64,000 bases of DNA from Arthrobacter sp. MN05-02 (GCA_004001285.1 AP018697.1:1426001-1490000), one strand, 5' to 3'; shown: positions 10,286 through 20,236, counted from the stretch's first letter. The notes: a model not told the origin generated them from the letters alone. Numbers and translations: made by a program.

Positions 10286-10576
10286 GTGAGTTTGGTATTC
10301 GCCCTGATCTACCTGGTACTGATGCTTTTCCAGCTCGCCCTGATCCTGCGGATCATCTACGACGCCGTGCAGGGGTTCGCACGCGACTGGCGACCGCAGA
10401 AGCTCGCCCTCGTGCTGGCCTCGGGCGTCTACTCGGTGACGGATCCGCCGATCAAGGCCCTTCGCCGACTCATCCCGCCGCTTCGCCTCGGCGGCGTCCA
10501 GCTCGATCTCGCGTTCCTCGTGCTCTTCATCGTGGTGCTGATCCTGATGTCCGTGGCCGCCGGTCTCGCCGCCTAG
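10286..10576 (+). CDS. YggT-family integral membrane protein
   Basis: A protein of 96 residues with two hydrophobic segments (about 1-24 and 70-94) around a basic loop with SVTDPPIKALRRLIPP, the YggT signature. It starts with GTG. YggT proteins regularly sit between sepF and divIVA in Gram-positive division clusters, which suggests a role in envelope growth or division, but the biochemical role is unknown. Confidence 0.85.
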   Translation: MSLVFALIYLVLMLFQLALILRIIYDAVQGFARDWRPQKLALVLASGVYSVTDPPIKALRRLIPPLRLGGVQLDLAFLVLFIVVLILMSVAAGLAA

Positions 10577-10723
10577 CGTCCGAGTCCGTTTCGTGATGAA
10601 GTTCGAGAAGATATACGCTGATTCACAGTTCGACGTGAGTCCAGCTGATCATGTCCGCAATTCGGTACCGCAGCCGTGCCCGCTCTCCCAGCGGGCCGGC
10701 TTCTATCAGTATGAGGTGACCAG

Positions 10724-11362
10724 ATGGCTTTGACGCCAGAAGACGTTGTCAACAAGAGGTTCCAGCCGACGAAGTTCCGCGAGGGCTACGACCAGGACGA
10801 GGTGGACGATTTCCTCGACGAGATCGTCGTGGAACTGCGCCGCCTGAACTCCGAGAACGAGGAACTGCGCCGCAAGCTCGCGGGCGAGTCCTCCGACGCC
10901 TCGCAGTCCAGCGCAGTGCCTGCGCCGGTCGCCGCCAGCACTCGGACCGAGGACGGCGCCGCGGAGGACGACGCGACCGCCGTCCCCGCCGCCGACGAGC
11001 CCAACCCGGCGCCGGCCCCCGCCGCACCTGCCGGTCCCGCGGCATCCACCGATGCCGCCGCCGGCGTCCTCGCCATGGCGCAGCGCCTGCACGACGAGTA
11101 CGTCAACGCCGGTGTCGAGCAGCGCGACAAGATCATCGCCGAGGCGCAGATCGAAGCCAGCGGCCTCGTCAACGACGCCGAGGAGAAGAGCCGCAAGACC
11201 CTCGGCGACCTCGAGGAGCAGAAGGCCGTGCTCGAGCACAAGGTCGAACAGCTCCGCGGTTTCGAGCGCGACTACCGTTCCCGCCTGAAGGCCTACATCG
11301 AAGGCCAGCTCCAGGACCTCGATGCCCGCGGCTCGCTCGCGGCCGACGCGTCCGCGTCCTAG
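10724..11362 (+). CDS. divIVA: DivIVA/Wag31, polar growth scaffold
   Basis: A coiled-coil protein that marks curved membrane and cell poles and steers wall growth in Actinobacteria. The N-terminal membrane-binding domain LTPEDVVNKRFQPTKFREGYDQ is followed by a first coiled coil (DEVDDFLDEIVVELRRLNSE). Then comes an Ala/Pro-rich linker (about residues 60-110) and a long second coiled coil to the end. It has 212 residues. An ATG at 10724 follows GAGGTG. A strong terminator follows. The 147-base upstream gap has TATACGCT-like sequence but no promoter I would defend. Confidence 0.95.
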   Translation: MALTPEDVVNKRFQPTKFREGYDQDEVDDFLDEIVVELRRLNSENEELRRKLAGESSDASQSSAVPAPVAASTRTEDGAAEDDATAVPAADEPNPAPAPAAPAGPAASTDAAAGVLAMAQRLHDEYVNAGVEQRDKIIAEAQIEASGLVNDAEEKSRKTLGDLEEQKAVLEHKVEQLRGFERDYRSRLKAYIEGQLQDLDARGSLAADASAS

Positions 11363-11397
11363 CAGGATGTCGGGTCCGACCGTCGTCGGACCAGGAG

Positions 11398-11440
11398 AAG
11401 GGCCGGTCGCCGGGGCCACAACCCCGGAGACCGGCCCTTT
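11398..11440 (+). terminator. Rho-independent terminator after divIVA
   Basis: AAGGGCCGGTC (11398-11408) pairs with GACCGGCCCTT (11429-11439), enclosing a second stem CCGGGG/CCCCGG, and is followed by TTT. It closes the division cluster before lspA. Confidence 0.8.
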
Positions 11441-11498
11441 CGCCGTTCCAGCCGCCGCGCACCTCGGCGGACACCAGCGAGTAGACCTTGGATACACC

Positions 11499-12284
11499 GT
11501 GAACGAGCACCAGCCCACCGATCCCGCCCCCGAACCGCGCCGAGCGCCGGAACCCGCCCGGGAGCCCACCTCCCCGGGAAGCGCGCCCCGCGACCCGGCG
11601 GACGACGGCGCGCAGGCAGCGGCACCCGCTGCCGAGCCGAGCCACGCCCGGCGGATCCCCGCACGCTTCGGGATCGTGATGCTCCTGTGCACCCTCGTCG
11701 CCTATACGCTCGACCAGCTCACGAAGTGGTGGGTCGTGTCGACGATGAGCGAGGGCCAGGTCACCGAGGTCCTGCCGCCCCTGCTCAACTGGCGCTTTAT
11801 CCGCAACCCCGGAGCGGCGTTCTCGATCGGCACCGACTACACCTGGGTCTTCACCATCATCATGGTCGCCGTCGCCGTCGCCATCGTGCTGCAGGTCAGG
11901 AAGGTCGCATCCTGGGGGTGGTCCGTGGCCCTCGGACTGGTCCTCGGCGGCGCCCTGGGCAACCTCACCGACCGGCTCCTCAGGGAACCCTCGTTCGGCC
12001 AGGGCCACGTGGTGGACTTCATCGCCCTGCCCAACTTCGCGATCTTCAACATCGCCGACTCCGCCGTGGTGAGCGGTGTGGTGCTGATCTGCCTCCTGAC
12101 CCTGCGCGGGATCGGCATGGACGGCCGGCGCAGCACCGACGACGACGCAGGGGCCGCTCCGGCCACCGCCGGGACCACCGATCCGGCCAGCACATCGGCC
12201 AGCACGTCGGACAGCACGTCGGACAGCACGATGGACCCGGCGACCGGGCCCGCGGACCGGGAGCGGGGCGACGATGCCCGCTGA
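11499..12284 (+). CDS. lspA: LspA, lipoprotein signal peptidase II
   Basis: A membrane aspartyl peptidase that removes signal peptides from diacylated prolipoproteins. Four helices are visible. The motifs [23 protein letters not shown] (Asp about 158) and FNIADSAV (Asp about 187) carry the catalytic pair. I chose the GTG at 11499; the 50-residue N-terminal extension before the first helix is Pro/Ala-rich and its true start is unsure. The last 40 residues are Ser/Thr/Asp-rich and encoded by 12-base repeats. The gene overlaps rluD by 11 bases. Confidence 0.9.
   Translation: MNEHQPTDPAPEPRRAPEPAREPTSPGSAPRDPADDGAQAAAPAAEPSHARRIPARFGIVMLLCTLVAYTLDQLTKWWVVSTMSEGQVTEVLPPLLNWRFIRNPGAAFSIGTDYTWVFTIIMVAVAVAIVLQVRKVASWGWSVALGLVLGGALGNLTDRLLREPSFGQGHVVDFIALPNFAIFNIADSAVVSGVVLICLLTLRGIGMDGRRSTDDDAGAAPATAGTTDPASTSASTSDSTSDSTMDPATGPADRERGDDAR
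12188..12235 (+). repeat. Four 12-base tandem units in the lspA tail
   Basis: Four units of the form CAGCACGTCGGA (the first and last with one to three changes) encode the Ser-Thr-rich S-T-S-A/D pattern near the LspA C-terminus. This low-complexity tail lies outside the catalytic fold and probably varies in copy number. Confidence 0.7.
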
Positions 12285-13209
12285 GCGCCGGCAGCTCGTC
12301 ATCCCCGGAGCCGACGGCGGCAGCCGCACCGACGCGGCGCTGGCACGGCTGCTGGACGCCTCCCGGTCCGCGGTCGCCCAGTGGTGTGCCGACGGCCGCG
12401 TGCACCGCGACGGGTCGCCGCTCGCGAAGTCCGACCGCGTGCATGCCGGCGACCGGATCGACGTGGACCTGCCGGATCCGGAGGACAAGCACCGGGTCAT
12501 CCCCGAAGCGGTCGACGGCATGGGCATCCTGCTCGACGACGAGGACTTCGTCGTCGTGGACAAGCCCGTCGGGGTCGCCGCCCACCCGTCCCCGGGCTGG
12601 GTCGGCCCCACCGTGGTCGGCGCACTCGCGGCGGCCGGCTACCGCATCTCGACCTCGGGGGCGCCCGAGCGCGTCGGGATCGTCCACCGGCTCGACGTCG
12701 GGACCTCCGGCGCGATGGTCGTCGCCAAGACCGAGCCCGCCTACACGGCATTGAAGCGGGCCTTCAAGGAACGCACCGTCGACAAGGTGTACCACGCCGT
12801 CGTGCAGGGACTGCCGGAACCCCTCAAGGGCACGATCGACGCCCCGATCGGCCGCCACCCGCACCACGAATGGCGGTTCGCCGTCCTCGAGGGCGGGCGC
12901 GACTCCGTGACCCACTACGAGGTGCTCGAGGCCTTCGGCCGTGCGAGCCTCGTCGAGGTCCACCTGGAGACGGGCAGGACGCACCAGATCCGCGTGCACT
13001 TCTCCGCGCTGCGCCACCCCTGCGCCGGCGACCTCACCTACGGCGCCGACCCGCGGCTGGCGGCCGAGCTCGGGTTGACGCGGCAGTGGCTGCACGCCCA
13101 CCGGCTCGGCTTCGCCCATCCCCGGACGGGTGAACCGGTCACGGTCACGAGCCCCTATCCCGTGGACCTTGCCTACGCACTGACCGCGCTGTCCAGCGGA
13201 CTCGTGTGA
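12274..13209 (+). CDS. RluA/RluD-family 23S rRNA pseudouridine synthase
   Basis: An S4 RNA-binding domain (about residues 15-75) is followed by the RluA catalytic domain. The active-site motif HRLDVGTSG carries the catalytic Asp; [10 protein letters not shown] and LHAHRLGF are also conserved. It has 311 residues. The start overlaps the end of lspA, and lspA-rluD pairing is common in Gram-positives. By family it isomerises uridines in large-subunit rRNA; the exact site (RluD-like, helix 69) is inferred only from the domain layout. Confidence 0.9.
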   Translation: MPAERRQLVIPGADGGSRTDAALARLLDASRSAVAQWCADGRVHRDGSPLAKSDRVHAGDRIDVDLPDPEDKHRVIPEAVDGMGILLDDEDFVVVDKPVGVAAHPSPGWVGPTVVGALAAAGYRISTSGAPERVGIVHRLDVGTSGAMVVAKTEPAYTALKRAFKERTVDKVYHAVVQGLPEPLKGTIDAPIGRHPHHEWRFAVLEGGRDSVTHYEVLEAFGRASLVEVHLETGRTHQIRVHFSALRHPCAGDLTYGADPRLAAELGLTRQWLHAHRLGFAHPRTGEPVTVTSPYPVDLAYALTALSSGLV

Positions 13210-13266
13210 CACGCCGGAACGACTCCGAAGGATAGTCCGGCGACGGCCCGCCGGGCGCCGGCGCAC

Positions 13267-13272
13267 TAGACT
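13267..13272 (+). promoter_or_regulatory. -10 box of a leaderless dnaE start
   Basis: TAGACT ends six bases before the dnaE GTG and no ribosome site is seen, so transcript and coding sequence probably start together. Confidence 0.5.
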
Positions 13273-13278
13273 TGAGCA

Positions 13279-16200
13279 GTGGCTACTCCTGCATCAACAG
13301 ACTCGTTCGTCCATCTCCACAACCACACCGAGTACTCGATGCTCGACGGCGCGGCCCGCCTGACGGACCTGTTCAGCCACACCGAGGAACTCGGGATGAA
13401 GGCCCTCGCGACCACCGACCACGGATTCGTGTTCGGGGCGTTCGACTTCTGGAGCAAGGCCACGAGCGCGGGCATCAAGCCCATCATCGGTGTCGAGGCG
13501 TACCTGACGCCGGGCACGGCCCGGAACGACCGCACGCGCGTGCAGTGGGGTGGCGGCGGACGCGACGACGTCTCCGGCGCCGGCGCGTACACGCACATGA
13601 CGCTGTGGTCCGAGACCACCGAGGGCATGCACAACCTCTTCCGCATGTCCTCGCTGGCGTCGCTCGAGGGCTACCTCTACAAGCCCCGCATGGACCGGGA
13701 CCTCCTCCAGACCTACGGCAAGGGCCTCATCGCGACCACGGGGTGCCCGTCCGGCGAGGTGCAGACGAAGCTCCGCCTCGGCCTGTACAACGAGGCGAAG
13801 CAGGCGGCCTCGGACTTCCGCGACATCTTCGGCGCCGAGAACTACTTCTGCGAGCTGATGGACCACGGTCTCGACATCGAGCGGAACGTCAAGGCCGACC
13901 TGATCAAGCTCGCCCGCGAGCTCGGCCTGCCGGTCGTCGCCACCAACGACCTGCACTACACGCACGCCGAGGACTCCAAGGCCCACGCGGCGCTGCTCTG
14001 CGTCCAGTCGGGGTCCACCCTCGCCGACCCCAAGCGCTTCAAGTTCGACGCCGACGAGTTCTACCTGAAGTCGCCTGCCGAGATGCGCGCCATCTTCCGG
14101 GACTACCCGGAGGCCTGCGACAACACGCTGCTCATCGCCGAGCGGTGCGACGTCGAGTTCAACACCAAGGCCAACTACATGCCCCGGTTCCCGGTCCCCG
14201 AGGGCGAGAACGAGCAGTCCTGGTTCGTCAAGGAGGTCGAGACGGGCCTGCAGTACCGCTACCCGGCCGGGATACCCGACGACGTCCGCAAGCAGGCGGA
14301 GTTCGAGGTCGGCGTCATCACTCAGATGGGCTTCCCCGGCTACTTCCTCGTGGTGGCCGACTTCATCAACTGGGCCAAGAACAACGGCATCCGGGTGGGT
14401 CCCGGGCGTGGTTCGGGTGCGGGCTCGATGGTCGCGTACGCGATGCGGATCACCGACCTCGACCCGCTCAAGCACGGCCTCATCTTCGAGCGCTTCCTCA
14501 ATCCGGAGCGTGTGTCGATGCCCGACTTCGACGTGGACTTCGATGATCGGCGCCGCGCCGAAGTCATCCGGTACGTCACGGAGAAGTACGGCGACGAGCG
14601 TGTCGCCATGATCGTCACGTACGGCACCATCAAGGCCAAGCAGGCCCTCAAGGACTCCTCACGCGTCATGGGGTACCCGTTCTCGACCGGTGAGCGCCTC
14701 ACCAAGGCCATGCCGCCGGACGTCATGGGCAAGGGCCTCGCCCTGGCCGACGTCCACAACAAGGACGCCAAGCGCTACTCGGAGGCGGAGGAACTCCGTG
14801 AACTGCTGAAAACCGACGCAGACTCCGAGAAGGTGTTCGAGACGGCCCTCGGTCTCGAGGGGCTCAAGCGCCAGTGGGGCGTCCACGCCGCCGGCGTCAT
14901 CATGTCCTCCGACCCCCTGATCGACATCATCCCGATCATGCGCCGTGAGCAGGACGGCCAGATCATCACGCAGTTCGACTACCCCACCTGCGAGGGACTC
15001 GGACTGATCAAGATGGACTTCCTCGGCCTGAGGAACCTGACGATCATCACGGACGCCGTCGAGAACATCACGGCCAACAAGGGCGTGGACCTCGTCCTCG
15101 AGGACCTCGAGCTCGACGACAAGGAGTCCTACGAACTCCTGGCGCGCGGGGACACCCTCGGCGTCTTCCAGCTCGACGGCGGGCCCATGCGCTCCCTGCT
15201 GAAGCTCATGCGCCCCGACAACTTCGAGGACATCTCCGCCGTCCTGGCGCTGTACCGGCCGGGACCCATGGGCGTGAACTCGCACACGAACTATGCGCTG
15301 CGCAAGAACGGCCTGCAGGACATCGAGCCGATCCACCCCGAGCTCGAGGGACCGCTCGAGGAGATCCTCGGCGGGACGTACGGCCTGATCGTGTACCAGG
15401 AGCAGGTCATGTCGGCCGCGCAGAAGCTCGCGAACTTCACGCTCGGCCAGGCGGACATGCTCCGACGCGCCATGGGCAAGAAGAAGAAGTCCGAGCTGGA
15501 CAAGCAGCAGGCGGACTTCTTCGCGGGCATGAAGGCCAACGGCTACTCCCAGGCGGCCATGGACAAACTCTGGACCGTGCTCGAGTCCTTCTCCGACTAC
15601 GCGTTCAACAAGGCTCACACCGCGGCGTACGGGCTCGTGTCCTACTGGACCGCGTACCTCAAGGCGCACTACCCCGCGGAGTACATGGCGGCGCTGCTCA
15701 CCAGCGTCGGCGACGACAAGGACAAGCTGGCGATCTACCTGAACGAGTGCCGCCGCATGGGCATCACCGTGCTGCCGCCCGACGTCAACGAGTCGAGCGT
15801 CAACTTCACCCCGGTCGGCAAGGACATCCGCTTCGGCATGGGCGCCATCCGCAACGTCGGCGCGAACGTCGTGGGAGCCATGGTGGGCGCACGGGAGGAG
15901 AAGGGCGCCTTCACGTCCTTCAGCGACTTCCTCCAGAAGGTGCCCGCCGTCGTCTGCAACAAGCGCACCATCGAATCGCTCATCAAGGCGGGTGCGTTCG
16001 ACTCGCTCCGGCACCCCCGCCGGGCGCTCGCGATGATCCACGAGGAGGCCGTGGACTCCGTGATCGTCCTCAAGCGCAACGAGGCCGCCAACCAGTTCGA
16101 CCTCTTCAGCGCGTTCGACGACGGCCCGGACGCGGTCGGCGGCCTGTCCGTCGAGGTCCCGGACCTGCCGGAATGGGACAAGAAGGACAAGCTGGCGTTC

Positions 16201-16818
16201 GAGCGCGACATGCTCGGGCTGTACGTCTCGGACCACCCGCTGCAGGGGCTCGAGGGCATCCTCGGCCAGCACGCCGATTCGTCGATCCCCTCGATCATCA
16301 GCGAGGAGGGTCCGGCGGACGGGGCGATCGTCACGATCGCCGGGATGATCACCTCGCTGCAGCGCAGGATCGCGAAGAACAGCGGCAACGCGTACGCGCG
16401 GGCCGAGGTCGAGGACCTCTCCGGCTCCATGGAGGTCATGTTCTTCGGCCAGGTGTACGGGCCCATCTCCGCCGTGCTGGCGGAGGACCTCATCGTGGTG
16501 GTCCGGGGTCGCCTGCAGCGCCGGGACGACGGCGCCGTGATGCTCAACGCGCAGGAACTGACGGTGCCGGACCTCAGCGAGGGCCATTCGGGTCCCGTGG
16601 TGATCTCCATGCTGCAGCACAAGGCCACGGAGACCGCGGTGACCGCCCTGGGTGACGTGCTGAGGACGCACCCGGGCACGAGCGAGGTCCTCATCCGGCT
16701 CAGCGGATCCCGCAAGGTCGAGGTGATGAAGCTCGGCGTCGACCTGCGGGTCAACCCGACGCCGGGGCTCTTCGGCGACCTGAAGGTGCTGCTGGGACCT
16801 GCCTGCCTCGACGCCTGA
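13279..16818 (+). CDS. dnaE: DnaE1, replicative DNA polymerase III alpha subunit
   Basis: The catalytic subunit of the chromosomal replicase. An N-terminal PHP domain (HLHNHTEYSMLDGAARL, about residues 12-28) is followed by the C-family polymerase core with GPGRGSGAGSMVAYAM and the catalytic PDFDVDFDD at about 415-423. Then come the helix-hairpin-helix part and an OB fold (VTIAGMITSLQRR). It has 1179 residues, the usual size of DnaE1. The GTG start lies six bases after a TAGACT box, so it is probably leaderless. The frame is intact over 3.5 kb, which contrasts with the broken genes nearby. Confidence 0.97.
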   Translation: MATPASTDSFVHLHNHTEYSMLDGAARLTDLFSHTEELGMKALATTDHGFVFGAFDFWSKATSAGIKPIIGVEAYLTPGTARNDRTRVQWGGGGRDDVSGAGAYTHMTLWSETTEGMHNLFRMSSLASLEGYLYKPRMDRDLLQTYGKGLIATTGCPSGEVQTKLRLGLYNEAKQAASDFRDIFGAENYFCELMDHGLDIERNVKADLIKLARELGLPVVATNDLHYTHAEDSKAHAALLCVQSGSTLADPKRFKFDADEFYLKSPAEMRAIFRDYPEACDNTLLIAERCDVEFNTKANYMPRFPVPEGENEQSWFVKEVETGLQYRYPAGIPDDVRKQAEFEVGVITQMGFPGYFLVVADFINWAKNNGIRVGPGRGSGAGSMVAYAMRITDLDPLKHGLIFERFLNPERVSMPDFDVDFDDRRRAEVIRYVTEKYGDERVAMIVTYGTIKAKQALKDSSRVMGYPFSTGERLTKAMPPDVMGKGLALADVHNKDAKRYSEAEELRELLKTDADSEKVFETALGLEGLKRQWGVHAAGVIMSSDPLIDIIPIMRREQDGQIITQFDYPTCEGLGLIKMDFLGLRNLTIITDAVENITANKGVDLVLEDLELDDKESYELLARGDTLGVFQLDGGPMRSLLKLMRPDNFEDISAVLALYRPGPMGVNSHTNYALRKNGLQDIEPIHPELEGPLEEILGGTYGLIVYQEQVMSAAQKLANFTLGQADMLRRAMGKKKKSELDKQQADFFAGMKANGYSQAAMDKLWTVLESFSDYAFNKAHTAAYGLVSYWTAYLKAHYPAEYMAALLTSVGDDKDKLAIYLNECRRMGITVLPPDVNESSVNFTPVGKDIRFGMGAIRNVGANVVGAMVGAREEKGAFTSFSDFLQKVPAVVCNKRTIESLIKAGAFDSLRHPRRALAMIHEEAVDSVIVLKRNEAANQFDLFSAFDDGPDAVGGLSVEVPDLPEWDKKDKLAFERDMLGLYVSDHPLQGLEGILGQHADSSIPSIISEEGPADGAIVTIAGMITSLQRRIAKNSGNAYARAEVEDLSGSMEVMFFGQVYGPISAVLAEDLIVVVRGRLQRRDDGAVMLNAQELTVPDLSEGHSGPVVISMLQHKATETAVTALGDVLRTHPGTSEVLIRLSGSRKVEVMKLGVDLRVNPTPGLFGDLKVLLGPACLDA

Positions 16819-16826
16819 TCCCGCAT

Positions 16827-16867
16827 CCGCGTCGGCCGGCACCCGGCGGGCGAGCCGGCCGACGCGG
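16827..16867. terminator. Bidirectional terminator between dnaE and the flavin reductase
   Basis: A perfect 14-base stem, CCGCGTCGGCCGGC (16827-16840) with GCCGGCCGACGCGG (16854-16867), lies between two convergent genes. Confidence 0.75.
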
Positions 16868-16876
16868 GAAGAACGC

Positions 16877-17404
16877 CTAGATGACGTAGTCGGTGGCCGT
16901 CGGTGTACCGTAACTGCCGCCGTGGTAGAGCAGGGGAGCGCCGTCGGGTCCGATGTTCCCGGCGATCACCTCGGCGACGACGACCGCGTTGTTCTCGAAG
17001 GAGAGACGCATGCTGATACGGCCGACGAGCCATCCGGCGACGTCCTTGAGGATCGGCACGCCCTCGGGTCCGGCCTCCCAGTGGTCCCCGGTGAACCGGT
17101 CCTTCGTGCGGGCGAAGCGGTTGGCCAGGCCCTCGTTCTCCGTACTGAGCATGTGGACTCCCACGAAGTTCGTGTTCGCGACGGCGGGCCACGAGGAGGA
17201 CGTGCGGGCCATGTTGAAGGAGAAACGCGGCGGCTCGGCGGACAGCGAGGCGACGGACGTGGCGGTGAAGCCGTAGGGGACGCCGTCGTAGGTCGCGGTG
17301 ATGATGGCCACGCCGGCGGCATGGCGGCGGAAGACCTCGCGGAACGACTCGCCGTGGAGTTCGGGGGACTGCAGGCCTGACGGCGCGGTGCTGGGGTTGT
17401 TCAC
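16877..17404 (-). CDS. Flavin reductase (FMN-binding split-barrel) family protein
   Basis: A protein of 175 residues with the split-barrel flavin-reductase layout: FREVFRRHAAGVAIITA, FTATSVASLSAEPPRFSF, FVGVHMLSTENEGLANRFA and a final short strand. Such proteins reduce FMN or FAD with NAD(P)H, often for a partner monooxygenase; no such partner is adjacent, so the substrate is unknown. I start at the GTG at 17404, which has GGAGG seven bases upstream, rather than 25 codons earlier. Confidence 0.82.
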   Translation of the reverse strand: MNNPSTAPSGLQSPELHGESFREVFRRHAAGVAIITATYDGVPYGFTATSVASLSAEPPRFSFNMARTSSSWPAVANTNFVGVHMLSTENEGLANRFARTKDRFTGDHWEAGPEGVPILKDVAGWLVGRISMRLSFENNAVVVAEVIAGNIGPDGAPLLYHGGSYGTPTATDYVI

Positions 17405-17540
17405 GTGGTTCCTCCGGGGATCGACGGCGGTGAACAACGCGGTTGGGGATGGGCCGCTCCGAGGCGGACGGCTGTTCACGCTGCCACCCCCACACTAGGC
17501 GCGTGCCCCGGACGCGGAGTGGTTTGTTAATGTAGAAGTC

Positions 17541-18068
17541 ATGCGCGCTGACGAGGAGCCGGACACCGGATCAAGCCACTATCCGCCTCCGGTCTACGCG
17601 GTCGCCGAGGACCGGCGCTCGGTGCCTCCCGCGGGCGTGTTCTGGTGGCTCGGTTCCACGATCCTGCTCGGTGCGGTCATCGGAGCGGGCTGGTGGCTCC
17701 TCGCTCCCACGGGGCGGCTCTTCGGCGATCCCGCGTCGGCGGACCAGTGGCTGCTCCGCGATCTCACCCTCGCCGGTCTCGAGCTCTTGGCCGGTATCGC
17801 CGTGGGGACCGTCGTCGCACTGCGGCTCGGGCTGCCGGGAGTGGTGGCGCGGATCGTGGCAGCGGTCGGAGGGTCGATCCTCGGATCCGTCCTCGCGCTC
17901 GCGGTCGGCGAGGGTCTCGCCTTCCTGCTCGGACCCCACGGGCGTACCGAGCTGCCCGGGTCCGACTTCGTCCTCCAGTCCTACGGCGCCCTCGCCGTCT
18001 GGCCGGCCGTCGCCGCCCTCATCATCTTCGTCACGGCCCTGATCGGCCTGGCGCGCCGGCGGTCCTGA
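17541..18068 (+). CDS. Membrane protein of unknown function (DUF2567-like)
   Basis: A protein of 175 residues with about 30 hydrophilic residues followed by four hydrophobic segments (about 35-53, 72-95, 100-130 and 148-170) and a basic end (GLARRRS). It resembles DUF2567 proteins of Actinobacteria, which lack a known role. The ATG lies seven bases after TAATGT with no ribosome site, suggesting a leaderless transcript. It stands 62 bases ahead of hisD. Confidence 0.7.
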   Translation: MRADEEPDTGSSHYPPPVYAVAEDRRSVPPAGVFWWLGSTILLGAVIGAGWWLLAPTGRLFGDPASADQWLLRDLTLAGLELLAGIAVGTVVALRLGLPGVVARIVAAVGGSILGSVLALAVGEGLAFLLGPHGRTELPGSDFVLQSYGALAVWPAVAALIIFVTALIGLARRRS

Positions 18069-18118
18069 CGTCCTCGGCGTTCCCGCCCGAGCCGGGACAG
18101 CTCCGCCCGGGGTCCCGA

Positions 18119-18124
18119 TAGACT
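18119..18124 (+). promoter_or_regulatory. -10 box of a leaderless hisD start
   Basis: TAGACT ends six bases before the hisD GTG, the same hexamer and spacing as at dnaE. Confidence 0.5.
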
Positions 18125-18130
18125 CTCAGG

Positions 18131-19501
18131 GTGAATCCAGCGTCCAGCAGCTTCCCGACCGTCGACTTCCGCACCATCGACCTGCGCGGGCGGGCGCTGT
18201 CCCCGGGTGAGCTCAAGCACGCCATGCCGCGCGCTGCCGCAAGCGCCCATTCGTCGGAGGCCGCCGTCCAGGCCATCATCGACGACGTCCGCGCACGCGG
18301 CCTCGACGCCCTCCGGGACCTCGCACGGCGGTTCGACGGCGTGACGCAGGAGCACCCCCGCGTGCCGGCCGAGGTCATCGGGGCGGCTGTCGCGGGGCTC
18401 GACCCCGAGGTGCGGACGGCGCTGGAGGAAGCCATCCGGCGTGCGCGTATCTTCGCGTCCGCGCAGGTCCCCACGGACGTCGAGGTCGAGGTCGCGCCCG
18501 GCGCCCGCCTCACGCACAAGTGGATCCCGGTCCGCCGCGTGGGCCTGTACGTCCCGGGCGGGCTCGCCGTCTACCCGTCGTCGGTGGTGATGAACGTGGT
18601 GCCGGCGCAGGCCGCCGGCGTCGGGTCGATCGCCCTCGCCTCGCCCCCGCAGAAGGAGTTCGGCGGCTGGCCCCACCCGGTCATTCTCGCCGCGGCGTCC
18701 ATGCTCGGCATCACCGAGGTGTATGCGATCGGCGGTGCCCAGGCCGTCGCCGCCCTGGCCTACGGGATCGCAGGGACGCCGGACGACTCGGGGCAGCCGG
18801 CCATCGAACCGGTCGACGTCATCACCGGACCGGGCAACGTCTTCGTCGCCACGGCCAAGCGCCTGGTCCGCGGGCGGGTCGGCATCGACTCGGAGGCGGG
18901 GACCACGGAGATCGCGGTCCTCGCCGATGCGACGGCCGATGCGGACCTCGTGGCAGCGGACCTCGTGAGCCAGGCCGAGCACGATCCGCAGGCCGCGTCC
19001 GTCCTGGTCACGGATTCCGAGCAGCTCGCGGCCGCCGTCGTCGAGGCCCTCCGGTCCCGGGTCGCCCGGACCCGCCACGCCGAGCGGGTCCGGACGGCCC
19101 TCTCGGGCCCGCAGTCCGGTGTGATCCTCGTCGACGACGTGGACCACGGCATCGCCGTCTGCAACGCCTACGCTGCCGAGCACCTCGAGATCCAGACCGC
19201 CGATGCCCGTGCCGTCGCGGGACGGATCCGGAGTGCGGGCGCCGTCTTCATCGGCAGCTACAGCCCTGTCAGCCTCGGCGACTACTGCGCGGGGTCCAAC
19301 CACGTCCTGCCGACCAGCGGGACCGCGGCCTTCGCATCCGGCCTGAACGTCACGACGTTCCTGCGTGCCGTGCAGCTCGTGGACTACGACCGCGAGGCGC
19401 TGCAGGAGGTGGCGACGTCGATCGTGGCGCTGTCGGTCGCGGAGAACCTGCCCGCGCACGGTGAGGCGGTCACGGCACGCTTCCGGGCCGCCGGTTCCTG
19501 A
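18131..19501 (+). CDS. hisD: HisD, histidinol dehydrogenase
   Basis: A zinc enzyme that oxidises L-histidinol to L-histidine in two NAD-dependent steps. Clear motifs are [20 protein letters not shown], the [12 protein letters not shown] nucleotide loop, [22 protein letters not shown] and AEHLEIQT, and the ligand region [17 protein letters not shown]. It has 456 residues, slightly longer than E. coli HisD. No other his gene follows; nrdR is next, so hisD stands alone here. Confidence 0.95.
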   Translation: MNPASSSFPTVDFRTIDLRGRALSPGELKHAMPRAAASAHSSEAAVQAIIDDVRARGLDALRDLARRFDGVTQEHPRVPAEVIGAAVAGLDPEVRTALEEAIRRARIFASAQVPTDVEVEVAPGARLTHKWIPVRRVGLYVPGGLAVYPSSVVMNVVPAQAAGVGSIALASPPQKEFGGWPHPVILAAASMLGITEVYAIGGAQAVAALAYGIAGTPDDSGQPAIEPVDVITGPGNVFVATAKRLVRGRVGIDSEAGTTEIAVLADATADADLVAADLVSQAEHDPQAASVLVTDSEQLAAAVVEALRSRVARTRHAERVRTALSGPQSGVILVDDVDHGIAVCNAYAAEHLEIQTADARAVAGRIRSAGAVFIGSYSPVSLGDYCAGSNHVLPTSGTAAFASGLNVTTFLRAVQLVDYDREALQEVATSIVALSVAENLPAHGEAVTARFRAAGS

Positions 19502-19523
19502 AGCCCCGGATCGCACCTCCAGC

Positions 19524-19575
19524 ACTAGATGTAGTAATTACAGGATTGTTGTTTCACCACATCTAGTCCTAAAAT
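19524..19575 (+). promoter_or_regulatory. nrdR promoter with two NrdR boxes
   Basis: ACTAGATGTAGT (19524-19535) and ACCACATCTAGT (19556-19567) are inverse copies of one another with one mismatch, and their starts are 32 bases apart. Paired NrdR boxes are known to lie about three helical turns apart. A promoter fits around them: TTGTTG (19546-19551), 18 bases, TAAAAT (19570-19575), so the second box lies between -35 and -10. Autorepression by NrdR is the likely meaning. Confidence 0.75.
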
Positions 19576-19611
19576 GGGCAGGACGATCATCATCGAGCGG
19601 GAGGGGAAGCC

Positions 19612-20109
19612 GTGTACTGTCCGTACTGCCGCAACCCCGACTCCCGGGTGGTCGACAGCCGCCTCGGGGACGACGGGTCGGCCATCCGCCGCCGCCGCCA
19701 GTGCCCCCAGTGCGGCCGCCGCTTCAGTACCGTGGAGACCACGAGCCTCAGCGTGATCAAGCGCTCGGGAGCGGGGGAGCCGTTCAGCCGGATGAAGATC
19801 ATCAACGGCGTGCGGAAGGCCTGCCAGGGCAGGCCCGTCACGGAGGACGACCTGGCGCTCCTCGCCCAGGAGGTCGAGGAGAACGTGCGGGCCAGCGGCG
19901 TCGCCGAGATCGACGCGCACGAGGTGGGACTGGCGATCCTGAAGCCCCTGCGGAAGCTCGACCAGATCGCGTACCTGCGGTTCGCCAGCGTGTACCAGGG
20001 GTTCGAGTCGCTCGAGGACTTCGAGGATGCCATCGAGACCCTGCGCGAGCAGGCGAAGGACAACGAGCGCGTCCCCTCCGGGGCGCAACGGCCGTTGACA
20101 GCGCAGTAG
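19612..20109 (+). CDS. nrdR: NrdR, repressor of ribonucleotide reductase genes
   Basis: A zinc-ribbon/ATP-cone repressor that senses ATP/dATP and shuts down ribonucleotide reductase genes. The N-terminal ribbon MYCPYC...[12 protein letters not shown] is at residues 1-40, and the ATP cone ([29 protein letters not shown]) follows. It has 165 residues. The GTG has GAGGGG upstream. No nrd structural genes are in the window. The two boxes in its own promoter point to autoregulation. Confidence 0.95.
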   Translation: MYCPYCRNPDSRVVDSRLGDDGSAIRRRRQCPQCGRRFSTVETTSLSVIKRSGAGEPFSRMKIINGVRKACQGRPVTEDDLALLAQEVEENVRASGVAEIDAHEVGLAILKPLRKLDQIAYLRFASVYQGFESLEDFEDAIETLREQAKDNERVPSGAQRPLTAQ

Positions 20110-20188
20110 CGCACCGAAGACCCCGGTGGTGGCTGCGGAGGGGAAGCCGACGCCACCACCGGTTCCAAGTCCACCCGGAGAGGCAGGA

Positions 20189-20236
20189 CGGACAGCGGAA
20201 GCCCGGTACGGATCCGTACCGGGCTTCCGCTGTCCG
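20189..20236. terminator. 48-base perfect palindrome between nrdR and ppgK
   Basis: Every base from 20189 to 20236 pairs with its mirror partner around 20212/20213 (CGGACAGCGGAAGCCCGG on the left arm). It lies between convergent genes and is best explained as a strong bidirectional terminator or cruciform, leaving only a minimal loop (GATC at the centre). Confidence 0.8.
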
